Assembly: GCA_020466095.1 (NCBI GenBank)
Contig: CM035808.1
Location: forward strand, 43,061,555 to 43,125,554
Origin: Chlorops oryzae
Taxonomy: Eukaryota > Arthropoda > Insecta > Diptera > Chloropidae
Direction of reading: 5' to 3'
DNA length: 64,000 bases
Numbering within the stretch: the stretch's first letter is position 1; each line of letters begins with the position of its first letter. The notes under the pieces were generated by a model. It was not told the origin of the DNA. It searched no databases and saw only the letters and a program-made list of their open reading frames with translations. A program made the translations under genes and the position numbers. Below are positions 11,705 to 22,497 of this stretch, piece after piece.

Positions 11705-11967
11705 CTTATGATCAGGGCTCGGATTTTTATGGCTTTTATAAATTTAATGCATACTTTATGGAGCAAAAATTTTTCTAACTAACATTTTCCGAATAAAAGG
11801 CAAATTGAACTTCAAACCGCTTTTCTGCCCTCAAAAAAAAAAAAAAAATCATATTGAAGTTCAAAATCGATCAGAATCTTAACTGTATTTGAGTTGAACA
11901 AAATTTGACTCCATAAAGTATGCTTTAACTTTATAAAAGTCAACAAAATCCGAGCCCTGTTTATGAT
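11705..11967. mobile_element. 247-bp hAT-type MITE with 8-bp target duplication
   Basis: The element occupies 11713-11959. Both ends start CAGGGCTCGGATTTT and share about 55 bp of imperfect inverted repeat, including GCATACTTTATGGAG. It is flanked by CTTATGAT at 11705-11712 and TTTATGAT at 11960-11967, seven of eight bases alike. A CAGGG terminus plus an 8-bp duplication fits hAT. One related end occurs at 44335. There is no coding capacity. Confidence 0.82.
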
Positions 11968-12153
11968 GCTCAATAAAAGACCTAGGCGAAAATGAAATAG
12001 AAAAACTAATTACACACGAAGCAGTTGTATGGGGTGGAGGATCTCAAGAGAGGTCTATAGTTTAAGCCAAGATCCCAAACTTTTCGGAGAGGTTGTAGAA
12101 TTCTTAAGAATGTCTCTCCATCTTGAATTCCAATTAATCAAAATGAATAAAAA

Positions 12154-13123
12154 ACAAGTAAGAAAGCTAAAGTCGGTCAAGCCCGACTTTGAAATACCCA
12201 GCGTCCGGACGTTATGAGCGCACTATGTTTTGCTTCTCTATTTATCGGTGTGGCAGTGGGAGGGCCACATAAATTATTTCCCTACACCTTTCATTCGCCT
12301 TGGTGGACCTATGTTGCGAATTTGAAGCTTCTATGCCTTTTACTTCGGAAGTTACGAAAATTCTCCATTTGTGGGCGTGGCAGTGGGCGGGCTACATAAA
12401 TTTTTGTTCCTACACCTTTCATTTGCCTTTGTCAACCTATGTTGCGATTTTGAAGCTTCTACGCCTTTTACCTCGGAAGTTACGAAAAATCTTCATTTGT
12501 GGGCGTGGCAGTGGGCGAGCCACATACAATTTTTTCCTACACCTTTCATTCGCCTTGGTCAACCTATGTTGCGAATTTGAAACTTCTACGCTTTTTACTT
12601 CGGAAGTTACGAAAAATCTCCATTTGTGGGCGTGGCATTGGGCAGGACTTATAAAATTTTTTCCTACACCTTTCATTCGTCTTGGTCAACCTATGTTGCG
12701 AATTTGAAGCTTCTACGCCTTTTACTTCACAAGTTTCGATAAGCCCTTATATGTGGGCTTATTTGTGGGCGTGGCTCACAGAGGGTGGCGTCCATTTTTT
12801 CCCCAGGATATGTCACTTTTCGTAGTTTACCAGTACACCAAATATCAATGGAATGTGTTCAGTGGTTCGCAAGTTACAAGCATTTTACTGAAAACACATT
12901 ATATTCATTTGTGGGCGTGGCAGTGGGCGGATGTCTCCTATTTTTACTTAGGATCATACTCGGATCCCGATATACCTGTGTGCCAAATTTTGACTTGATT
13001 GGTCCAGCCGTTTCGGAGGAGATCCGACCACGGACGGACGGACAGACGGACGGACGGACAGACGGACAGACGGACATGTCTAAATCGATTCAGTTTTTGA
13101 TCCTGATCATTTCTATATATATA
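12154..13123 (+). repeat. Dispersed repeat, family B, left part (split by element X)
   Basis: It begins ACAAGTAAGAAAGCTAAAGT, with a hairpin AGTCGG-TCAAG-CCCGACT and then ATACCCAGCG. A tandem array of roughly 127-bp units follows (about 12243-12740), each holding GTGGGCGTGGCAGTGGGCG and a CCTACACCTTTCATTCGCCT block. After this come GGACGGACAGACGG runs (13032-13073) and a GACATGTCTAAATCGATTCA block. The copy then breaks at a TATATATATA tract, where element X begins, and resumes at 16088. The open frames over the tandem array merely reflect its period. Confidence 0.88.
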
Positions 13124-13857
13124 TTAGGCTGGGTCGTTTTTACGAAAGTTGTATGATCGCGTTGGAATAGTAAAATTATGTTTCCTTATGTATAAAAAAT
13201 AATTTTGTGTAAAAAAAAATTCAAAATAAGCTGCATCTTCATACCGCGCAAGCGGATTGAAAGCTGGAAAAAAAATTTTATATGAGATTTTTCCGACTTC
13301 AATGATAAAATTTAGAATTTCTCAGCTTTAATCTCATTTTTTAAATACATTATGTTCCCAGATATTTTTGGTCATAAAACTATCTTTCAAAGGAAAGCAA
13401 CGAAACTACGATCGACCAAAATTTTACGGAGATATGGTCGAAGAAACTTAGACCTGAGGAAATTGCTCCAAGACATGCCAAAAATGTGTTCGAACCTATC
13501 AATTTTGTAACCATTTGGAAGAAGGCATATTGCCATTTCAAAAAAATCTTCCTTGAAGAAAATCGGTTATTTCATAAGGTTGTTATAACAATTTATATAT
13601 TTATCTATTTATCGGTTTCATTTCAGAACGTGCCCTGAAAAAAAAGTCCATGAAAGTTTAAAATCCTTCTACTTGAGCTCGAACTGGAAAAAACAACGCT
13701 CAATTACGATTCTAGATTTTTTAAATCGGTGCACAGAAACCAAAGTTACACGGCTTTGAAATTGGACAATTTATTATTTTTTAAATCCTGTGTTAGTTTA
13801 AAAAAAATTCCGAAAAGTATACTACATTTTTTTTTTTGATTCGATAATGAGCTCATG

Positions 13858-14400
13858 TTTGCGAAAAATATATAGCAAAGTCATACCCGACAAACTCTGT
13901 GTCGAGGGTACATGGCATTTTTTCGTCCGTACTCGAGATGACTTAAAAAAAAATTATATAGAAATGGTTAGTATCTTCAGGAAATTCCATTTAGCCATAT
14001 CGGTCTGTTACAGTTTTCTTATCGAAGGAGTTGAGCAATCTTGACTAAAGGTATGGAGATTTGGGGAGCTATGAACAAGAACATGTTCGAGAAATGGGCT
14101 TGATCGGATTGTTTTTAGGGATCCCTCCAGTACAAGCGTCTGTTATGAAAATCACGAAAACTGATCTGCTTGTATATTTGTGATATTTTGATTAAATTTT
14201 CAGTTTGAGCTTATTTACAAAATTTTAAAAAGCGGGCGTAGCTAGAGGGTTGGTTTGGAGAAATGCTTCCTACATCCACAATTTACAAGAGTATTGAATT
14301 AATACTTATTGATTAAAAAAATCAAGCAATGCTGAATTTTTGAGCCTCCCAAGCGGTTTAAAGTTGAAGTAAGTTGACTTTGCTATATATTTTTCCCAAA
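13858..14400 (-). repeat. Decayed family D copy forming the loop of element X
   Basis: ATACCCGACAAACTCTGTGT at 13883 parallels ATACCCGACACACTCTGTGT at 20702. Further along, GGGATCCCTCCAGTACAAGC and GCGGGCGTAGCTAGAGG correspond to blocks of the D copy at 20697-21435 in the same order. Divergence is clearly higher than between the X arms. Confidence 0.65.
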
Positions 14401-14475
14401 CAAGAGCTCATTATCGAATCAAAAAAAAAATGTAGTATACTTTTCGGAATTTTTTTTAACTAACACAGGATTAAA

Positions 14476-15422
14476 ACAAGTAAGAAAGCTAAAGTCGGTC
14501 AAGCCCGACTTTGAAATACCCAGCGTTCCGACATTATTAGCGCACTATGTTTTGCTTCTCTATTTGTGGGCGTGGCAGTGGGAGGGCAACATAAATTATT
14601 TCCCTACACCTTTCATTCGCCTTGGTGAACCTATGTTGCGAATTTGAAGCTTCTACGCCTTTTACTTCGGAAGTTACGAAAAAATTTTATTTGTGGGCGT
14701 GGCAGCGGGCGGGCCACAAAAAATTTTTTCCTCCAACTTTCATTCGCCTTGGTGAACCTATGTTGCAAATTCGAAGTTTCTACGCCTTTTACTTCGGAAG
14801 TTACGAAAATTCTCCATTTGTAGGCGTGGCAGTGGGCAGCTCCATTAATTTTTGTTCCTACACCTTTCATTCGCCTTGGTCAACCTATGTTGCGAATTTG
14901 AAGCTTCTACGCCTTTTACTTCACAAGTTACGATAAGCCCTTATTTGTGGGCTTATTTGTGGGCGTGGCTCACGGAGGGCGGCGTCCATTTTTTTCCAGG
15001 ATATGTCCCTTTTTGTAGTTTAGCAGTACACCAAATATCAATGGAATGTGTTGAGTGGTTCGCAAGTTACAAGCATTTTACTGAAAACACATTATATTCA
15101 TTTGTGGGCGTGGCGGTGGGCGGATGTCTCCCATTTTTACTTAGGATCATACTCGGATCCAGATACACCTGTGTGCCAAATTTCGACTTGATTGGTTCAG
15201 CCGTTTCGGAGGATATCCGACCACGGACGGACGGACAGACGGACGGACGGACAGACGGACAGACGGACAGACGGACGGACGGACAGACGGACATGTCTAA
15301 ATCGATTCAGTTTTTGATCCTGATCATTTCTATATATATATGTCTATATCTCCGGAGCTTAATTCTCCCTGTTACAAGATTCGCACAAAACTAATATACC
15401 CCGCTTACGCTGGGTATAAAAA
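14476..15422 (+). repeat. Complete family B repeat inserted in the right arm of X
   Basis: It starts ACAAGTAAGAAAGCTAAAGT with the AGTCGG..CCCGACT hairpin and contains GTGGGCGTGGC-type units at about 14566, 14693 and 14820, a 127-bp period. A GGACGGACAGACGG run spans about 15230-15290. It ends with the TACCC..GGGTATAAAAA hairpin at 15398-15422. The X arm sequence GGATT-AAA..TAATAAATT is cut exactly at its ends, as the uninterrupted left arm shows. No target duplication beyond A residues is evident. Confidence 0.9.
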
Positions 15423-16087
15423 TAATAAATTGCCCAATTTCAAAGCCGTGTAACTTTGGTTTCTGTGAACCGATTTAAAAAATCTAGAATCGTAATTGAG
15501 CGTTGTTTTTTCCTGTTCGAGCTCAAGTAGAAGGATTTTAAACTTTCATGGACTTTTTTTTCAGGGCACGTTCTGAAATGAAACCGATAAATAGATAAAT
15601 ATATAAATTGTTATAACAACCTTATGAAATAACCGATTTTCTTCAAGGAAGATTTTTTTGAAATGGCAATATGCCTTCTTCCAAATGGTTACAAAATTGA
15701 TAGGTTCGAACACATTTTTGGCATGTCTTGGAGCAATTTCCTCAGTTCTAAGTTTCTTCGACCATATCTCCGTAAAATTTTGGTCGATCGTAGTTTCGTT
15801 GCTTTCCTTTGAAAGATAGTTTTATGACCAAAAATATCTGGGAACATAATGTATTTAAAAAATGAGATTAAAGCTGAGAAATTCTAAATTTTATCATTGA
15901 AGTCGGAAAAATCTCATATAAAATTTTTTTTCCAGCTTTCAATCCGCTTGCGCGGTATGAAGATGCAGCTTATTTTGAATTTTTTTTTACACAAAATTAT
16001 TTTTTATACATAAGGAAACATAATTTTACTATTCCAACGCGATCATACAACTTTTTTTTTTTTTCATATAAGAACGACCCACCCTAA

Positions 16088-16175
16088 TATATATGTCTAT
16101 ATCTCCGGAGCTTAGTTCTCCCTGTTACAAGATTCGCACAAAACTAATATACCCCGCTTACGCTGGGTATAAAAA
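16088..16175 (+). repeat. Family B repeat, right part (resumes after element X)
   Basis: The sequence TGTCTATATCTCCGGAGCTT and the closing hairpin TACCC-CGCTTACGCT-GGGTA followed by TATAAAAA match the end of the uninterrupted copy at 14476-15422 almost base for base. It supplies exactly the part missing from the left fragment at 12154-13123, so both pieces are one insertion split by X. Confidence 0.88.
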
Positions 16176-18498
16176 TGTTAATGCATACTTTTAGGGGCAA
16201 AATTGTATGCAAAATTTTTTCAATTCTCTCGCGCTTTGATTGTACTGTGGGTCTTCCCACATATTCCCATAGATTTTGGCCTTCGAAATATTATTTACTC
16301 ATGCGGGCTTTATACAGGGTGTCCCGTTTGTCAGTGCTTTTTTATAGGGACGGTAGGGGAGACCAAGATGAACAAAAAATCGTATGGGAGGGGGGTATCG
16401 AAAATGCACCCCTGAGGAGTTATAGGCCCTTAAAGATTTTAGGCAGTAAGTCGAGAAAAATAACTCTCCCACGATAATAGTTCATCGTAGAAATAAAACT
16501 TAGATGCAGTTTGAAAGCCAATTGTATGTGATTTTAGGCAAAATTAAATTGATGGTAAAAATTTGACCCATTGAGTTAAAAACAAACGGTGAAAGTGAAA
16601 AATTCTGAAAAAACTTTCAATTTTTTTTACTTTGGAAGCCATTTTGGTATGAAAAGTGTCCAATTAACAACCAATTTTTTTATTTGATTCAAAATTCTGG
16701 ATCGATTTCCTTTAATTTGGTACCACATATGTCTAATAAATTTTTTGAAAATAAGATGAGAAAATTAAATATCTAAATAAACATCTATCAGACTACTACC
16801 CTGAATGAAAATATTAATTTCCTTTAACAGCTGAAAATGGGAAACATTTCATCGCTTCTCAGTCAAACTTTCAACGAAAAAGTATCAAATTGATACCATC
16901 AACTGAATACCTCAAAAAAAAAAAAAAATATTGCAATTCTTATTTTTAAGTTAAAAATGAACACAAATTGATCGGATTCTATTCCGATTAGTAGCTTTTA
17001 AAATCTCGTTCTAAATTGACGTTTCCCATCGTGTCTCTGGGGGCTTGTTGTTCGCAGGATGACAGGCAGGCACTCACAATGTAAATGGCAAATGGTATTG
17101 AGAATTTCACAATTTATCGACGCAGATGGCATTAAAATTCAAGAGCTGCAACATTTCTGCAGTAAGTGACCACGAGTGGACAAATTCCATATCAAACGAA
17201 CAGTTCAAAATGTCATGCACGTTCCGAATCGGGCAAATTGGGGATGTACGAATACACCCTCGATAGTGTATGCAGGCGCTCCCCATTTAACACGCTGTGA
17301 TTGCTACAATTTCGTTATGCTCTTGTTTATATGTTAACATCCTACAGGCATGCATTCATGTATACCTATGGAGAAGCTTTTCGACACCCTCAAGAAGAAA
17401 AAAAAAAAAAAACACTATCGACTGCTGCACATCCCCAACTGGAATTCGAGCTTTGTTAGTTCTCTAATAAGGAAACCTTTTTTTTTTCGACACATGCCAA
17501 TTTCGATTTCGTATTTTTGATGACTTCTATCGACGACGGCATATATAAATGGGTGTGTATTTATGTATAAATACGTACGTGCATATATACATACATATGT
17601 CCTCCATGTAGTTCGCATAGTTATCGCTTGGTATATCCCAAAAGGTGGGTGCATATGCATGACTGTTCAATCAGTTGTTGTCAAATTAGTTTGACATAAT
17701 GGTCTCTTTATGTTTTCCAGTTCCCTTGTGATTTTCGTGTGACATTGTTTATTTTCCTTTTTAATAGCTTGAAAAAGAAATAAAAAACGACCGCACGAAA
17801 TACCTATTAAAATGAACAAATTTCAGTTTCACGTACACACAACCATGCCATATATGCTTACAAACATACGTACATACATAATAATATGTACGGTGTTTTC
17901 GAGAAGTTCAGTGGTTTGGCCGCTTTTGGTTCCTTTATTTGCACTTGTTCTCAGTTCGTACACAACCATCGTGCTTGTGTTTATTTATTTTAAGTGGTCG
18001 GTCTTGGTACTTCGGTCATGTGGTAGCTGTAGCTACACGGTGTTGCTAATTTTCTAATTAATGCTCTGTCACAGAACTTAAGTTAATTTTATAGTCAGTT
18101 AAACTCTCCTTGTCGCCTGCCTACAAAAGCCAATTAAATTAGAATTTATTATTCATTAATTAACCAATATACCGATAATTGACAACACACGACTGACTGC
18201 CGTATGAGAATGCTCTATTTAAATAACATTTTCGGTTTATAACATGTGTCAATTACATTTCGTAGATAAACAAATTCTCTTCGGCCACCTAATTTGACTA
18301 AATTTCAGAGGCATACATTTTACGAGTTAAACAAAAATTAATTCGAAATATTCGACTGAAAATGAGCAGTTAGATTTAAACAAGTGGAATTTTGATAAGA
18401 ATCGCAGTAGAGGCGCTATTAATATACATATGTGTGGGAAATTTTCATTAAAAGTAGAATATCCCTGCAGTAAATGCGGAGCAAATTGACCCATATGT
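16176..18498. other. No supported gene; transposon-end-like motifs
   Basis: TACAGGGTGTCCCG at 16314-16327 resembles a terminal sequence seen in many arthropod transposons, but no partner end was found. At 17058-17161 an acceptor-like GTTGTTCGCAG, 34 open codons on the plus strand and a GTAAGT site coincide; this is too weak to annotate. The 17.4-18.1 kb part is AT-rich with TACATACATA patches. Confidence 0.45.
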
Positions 18499-19762
18499 CA
18501 CCAGAGCACTGTGACACTTTTGAGCTGTTTAGGAGCTAAAAACCAATAACTCTGTCATAAGTAGACATATCGTAACGAAATTTTATACATAGGCTTTTGT
18601 GAGCACAGGCTATATTTGTATGAAATTTGGACAAAATTGGACACCCCCCACCATTTTCTGAGGGTAAAAATTTTTTCTTACCGAGGAATATCAAAAGTGG
18701 TATCAAATGAAAGCAATCAAAGTCTTCGCACCCTGCTGTATGAGCGTATAAGAATGTTTGCTCAGGTGGCAGTCCACATACAGTGATAGAGCTTCTTCAG
18801 GAGCATACCTACTACATTTTAATTCGGGTGACGACATCTGTTTTTGTAAAGTATTTGCCATCTCAGAATAAGTTGTTGCTGCTTTTACTACTTGTGCCGC
18901 ATTTCGAAGACCAACGCGGTGTAAACTTACACGAGCAGCATATGCGAGCTCTTCATGACTGTAGTTTTGAACCAAAAATTGTACTCTTGCTCTTTTTGCA
19001 TGACATGACAATGAAGTTGATTTATCAGTTTCAAAAACTAAACAGTTTTCCAAGCCAAGATGAATAGTCTCGCATCATTGACATTTTTCAAAAGTCACTA
19101 TCCAAGTCTGCAATTGTGAGCTTACCAGCAACATAATTGTAAACAGCATCACTTTTCTTGCTACAGTCCCGTTCAGTTACCCAAACATGAAAAAAATCAT
19201 TTCGAGAAATCGACGACATTCTTGATTTGGCGCAGGATGGCGCAGATGAATCTTTTGTAAATCGATTAGGGAGTAAACAAAAACTCAATATCAGTGAAAA
19301 TTATTTTAATGTAACGTAATGCACAACTTTGGCAAGCTTTGAAATCTTCTATTCCACAGTTCTGAATGCATTCACTTGTGTACTTACATAAACAGCGTTT
19401 ATCTTAATTATTAAAACTGTTAAGTCCTAAAATTTATGTTTTTTCAATAGTATATTGAATAAACTTTAAAACAGAACAATCAAAACAAAAAAAAATATAA
19501 CCGTAACTGTTCACTTCGCTTTTCCTATCTCACGTAAAAATTTAGAACTTGCACGAACTATGAAAGCACGATGTAATTGGCAACTTTGACAGCTAACTGC
19601 TGACCTAGTTTGAGAATAAAAACAAAACAAACAATAGATAATTGCAGTGTGGACATCTGGTTTGCAAAAAGCACAAAAAAAAATACCAACTCCAAAGCTA
19701 AATTTCCTACTTTTTAGCTCCTAAACAGCTCAAAAGTGCCACTGTGCAGTGCTGCACCAGAG
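18499..19762. mobile_element. hAT-like transposon remnant with 8-bp target duplication
   Basis: The octamer CACCAGAG stands at 18499-18506 and at 19755-19762, directly outside a 1248-bp element (18507-19754). Both ends carry CACTTTTGAGCTGTTTAGGA continuing GCTAAAAA, 28 bp identical in inverted orientation. The outermost bases differ (left CACTGTGA, right CAGCACTGCACAGTGG), suggesting a small deletion at the left tip. Inside, the minus strand keeps pieces of a coding region. An 8-bp duplication fits hAT or P-type elements. Confidence 0.75.
18703..19288 (-). pseudogene. Remnant transposase of the 18.5-19.75 kb element
   Basis: Two minus-strand frames remain. One (19088-19288) reads ..DFFHVWVTERDCSKKSDAVY... 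The next (18703-19053) reads ..CHAKRARVQFLVQNYSHEEL.. and ..APEEALSLYVDCHLSKHSYT... The PEEAL..LSKHxY segment resembles a conserved stretch of certain insect transposon proteins. No D-D-E catalytic set is recognisable, the parts are separated by stops, and the element is too short for a full hAT gene. It is a decayed, internally deleted copy. Confidence 0.45.
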
Positions 19763-19790
19763 ACGAAAGAACCAAAAGCACGGACAGTAG

Positions 19791-20111
19791 AATCAAACTA
19801 TTGACATGGTCAACGAGGACATCTACAGTTCGATCTTCTCGACCATTCATGTTATTAATTTGCTGTACGAGAGTCACAGGGCTCTCTAGCTCTCTCCGCT
19901 CATTAATCCGAAGGATCGTGCTCGAACTCCAGCGCAGGCGAGAAAAAGTGGAAAAATTGTAATATTGGAAATTTTAAAATATTTAAAAGCAAAAAATTGT
20001 TCTACGCTTAGTGATGAAGAAAACAAGCAAAAAAGCCTTAAAAACCTACATGATTTGGATTTAAGATCTTTTTTTATTTTTTCGCATAAAAACTTGTTGG
20101 AATCCTGTTGA
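19791..20111 (+). pseudogene. Coding-like stretch with one in-frame stop, unrecognised
   Basis: From 19791 one frame reads 32 codons (..TIDMVNEDIYSSIFSTIHVI.. ending ..ESHRAL), a TAG at 19887-19889, then 65-odd open codons with ..SPLINPKDRARTPAQARKSG.. and ..LSDEENKQKSLKNLHDLD.. to TGA at 20109-20111. Amino-acid usage is balanced and unlike neighbouring noise. The hAT-like element lies 28 bp upstream and a tRNA-like sequence 65 bp downstream. It may be a transposon or host-gene relic. The TAG could be a mutated CAG. No family is recognised. Confidence 0.33.
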
Positions 20112-20175
20112 TTTTTAAATTACTATCTTCTTTATACAAAAAAAAAATAAAAAATTTATAAAAATTTTTTTTAAT

Positions 20176-20263
20176 TTATCGCTCTCTGGGTTGAGATTCG
20201 AACTCGCGTGCTTCGGATTGCTAGCTGCACGCTCTTTGCCCTGAGCTAGCAAGCAATCCGCTC
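20176..20263 (-). repeat. tRNA-like sequence (tRNA pseudogene or tRNA-derived SINE head)
   Basis: On the minus strand TAGCTCAGGGC fits the RNA polymerase III A box and GAGTTCGAATCTC the B box, about 40 bases apart. The D-arm-like GCTC-AGGGCAAA-GAGC pairs well, but no good anticodon stem can be drawn and only three pairs of the T stem hold. Downstream on the same strand is an A/T-rich tail. A degenerate tRNA or SINE head is more likely than a working tRNA. Confidence 0.5.
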
Positions 20264-20624
20264 CACGAGCAGCGAATTCATTACATTGATTTTTGAGCAA
20301 AATTGAACTGCAGACTATAATTGACACCGTTGTCCCTACTGCATCACTAGTTCCAGCGTCGACTGGTGTCCTCTCGCATATACGTTCTTACAATATGTCA
20401 ATAGGAGAACGTTATGGCACGGCTACAGTTGGTCACTAGTACTGGTGACATGGACACCAGTGCAGGAGTGACTATTGAAATTTAATGCAGGAATATTTAC
20501 GGAAAATTCATTGAAATCTTATTATTTGGCAGTTAAATTCATTTACTACAACCTTCAAATTAATGGGATATTCGATAATACAAAACTTAAGCGAAATTAT
20601 GAACTTTTACAGAATCTATACTCA

Positions 20625-20696
20625 AACAAGTAAGGGTGTTATAGTCAGGCGAGCCGGACAATAGAATACCCGACACAGACACACATGTTCAAAGAA
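20625..20696 (+). repeat. 5' fragment of a family D repeat
   Basis: It starts AACAAGTAAGGGTGTTATAG and then has the hairpin-like TCAGGCGAGCCGGA block, matching the 5' end of the adjoining copy read from the other strand. It continues with CCGACACAGACACACATGTT as at position 1 of the window and stops after about 70 bp, where the 3' end of an oppositely oriented copy begins. Confidence 0.8.
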
Positions 20697-21435
20697 TTTT
20701 TATACCCGACACACTCTGTGTCGAGGGTATATTGCGTTTGTTGGGTTGTGTGTAACACCCAGAACCAGTCGAGATAGACCATACAAAATGTATATAGAAA
20801 TGACATGAGTAAGAACAAGTTCGAGAATGGACCCGATCGGACCATTTTTAGGGGTACCTCCAGTACTAGGGTCTGTTATGAAAATCAAAAAACTGCTCTA
20901 AAACCTGAGTTTTTCAAGATATTTTGATGAAATTTGATGTTTGAACATGTTTAAAGGCAAGTAATATGATTTCAAAAAATTTGAAAAGTGGGCGTGGCAT
21001 AAGGGCGTTTTTCGAAAATGGTCTCCTACACCCGAAATACAAATGGGACTTAAACGAAAGTTGGCACGTATGCTTCCTTGATAGCCAGTAACGTCCTCCC
21101 CAAAAATTTTTTCGATAGAACCATTATTAAGGGTACCTCTAGTACTAGGGTCTGTCACAAAAATCCCAAAAATGCCTCAAAAGCGGACTTTATTGAAATA
21201 TTTCAATGAAACTTAGAATTTAAGCGTATATATAAGGGTCCGATTAGAATCCCAAAAAAATTGAAAAATTGGGCGTGGCAAATGGGCGATTTTTATAAAG
21301 AAATTTAACAAAGGTCGGTATATGGGCCCAATATGTCCTTAAACACCTCTTGATATTAAAAATTATTCGAACATAAGTGTCTGTGTCTGTATTCTATTGT
21401 CAGGCTCGCCTGACTATAACACCCTTACTTGTTTT
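20697..21435 (-). repeat. Family D repeat, apparently complete, minus orientation
   Basis: Its 3' hairpin end lies at 20697-20735 (TTTTTATACCCGACACACTC..). Its 5' end is at 21435, closing with TGACTATAACACCCTTACTT before GTTTT. Internal blocks GGGCGTGGCATAAGGGCG and CTCCAGTACTAGGGTCTGT are shared with 1-521. No open frame is meaningful. With the fragment at 20625 it gives the locus inverted outer ends about 32 bp long, which come from two insertions rather than from one TIR element. Confidence 0.82.
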
Positions 21436-22497
21436 AATGTAAAGTTTTCTATTTCTGATAAAACTGGAGCGAGCCCCTAACGTTGAACTGAAATAAGCAA
21501 AAAGTAATTACGCTATAACTCTTTAAAAAATCAATCAAAATAATGGAATCTTCACCCAGGGGTACTTCTCAAATGGGGAAAACATTATGGGGCTGCAAAC
21601 TCAACTTTCGCTTAAACCTAAAGCAGTTATTCCTTATTGCCACAGATATGTTTGGTAATATTGGTCAAGTGTTGGGGGCTTTCTCCCGAAAACCAGGGAA
21701 AAAGTCCTAACGCCGCCATTTTGTTATTTTTTTTAACCCTTTCCGTCCCTGCCACAGACATATATACAGGCGAATTTCACATATTCTTGAAGAGGAGTTC
21801 CAACAGTTCTGCCTTGTTTTTCATTTTTCTTTCTTTCAATTTCTGTATGTCCTGTTCTAAGAACGTAAGTTTTGTACATAAAAATTATTTTTTAAATTTT
21901 TTTCAGGAAAAGTTATAGTTTGCTAAAAGTTTTTATGAGATCTGCCCATTTTAAGATTTCTGGGGCGGGGTTAAGCTTCGACCAGGTATAAGAATGTCTG
22001 TTAATGCACTCTTTTGTCCGATTGATTTGAAATAAATTTACGAGGATTAATACTAATTTTGAATCTCGGTCAACACAACCTGCCATAACTCTCACAATTA
22101 TTAAAATTTTTTTCCCCAAATTTTCGTTAAGTCAAGTAGAAACATAATGTTATTATGCTAAATTTTTATTTTTGAAAATAAAATAATTTACTGGCAAAAA
22201 AAATTATTGAAAAACATCAATTTTTTGCACTTCCAGCTACTCCTGCTCCCTTAAGACCGTTTTGTGTCGAGTTTTAGGTACAAAAAATTCGACTGTATTT
22301 TGAATAAAAAAGTTCCCTCAACTAGATTTGAAAGCGAAATCAGCTTAAATATTTCTGCAATGCTTGCATGTGTTGCCAAAAGTCGGATTGATTTTTGTGA
22401 CTTTTTCACAGTGCGAACGCTTTCGTATCAAACTAAAAACAAAAAAAAAAAGGGTCTGTTGACATTTTAACCAAAAGAATTTAAATCTAGCTTTTAA
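21436..22497. other. No recognised gene
   Basis: AT-rich DNA between the D repeats and the first mariner. Short frames on both strands lack domain or splice support. Confidence 0.5.

Larger units (their letters stand above)
13124..16087. mobile_element. Long-inverted-repeat (foldback-like) element X, nested in B and invaded by B
   Basis: The left arm starts TTAGGCTGGGTCGTTTTTAC and runs to about 13857. The right arm ends ..GAACGACCCACCCTAA at 16087 and mirrors the left arm over about 730 bp with few differences, for example GATCGCGTTGGAATAG and GATCGACCAAAATTTTACGG in both. The right arm is interrupted by a complete B copy (14476-15422); without it X is about 2.0 kb. The loop (13858-14400) carries a decayed D repeat. 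No transposase is visible, so X is non-autonomous. The TA-rich flanks hide the target duplication. Confidence 0.85.

Noticed and set aside
12300..13156. Frames of 123-135 codons with repeated FICGRGSGRAT-like phrases
   Set aside because: They mirror the 127-bp tandem period of the B repeat and differ between copies by frame.
14852..15394. 180-codon frame containing repeated DGQTDGRT
   Set aside because: This is the GGACGGACAGACGG run of the nested B copy, not a gene.
17058..17161. Possible plus-strand exon (acceptor, 34 codons, GTAAGT)
   Set aside because: Weak acceptor, short frame with mixed composition, no partner exon in phase could be identified.
20625..21435. DNA transposon with 32-bp terminal inverted repeats
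   Set aside because: The inverted ends come from two D copies in opposite orientation; the inner junction shows the 3' hairpin end of one copy abutting a 5' stub of the other.
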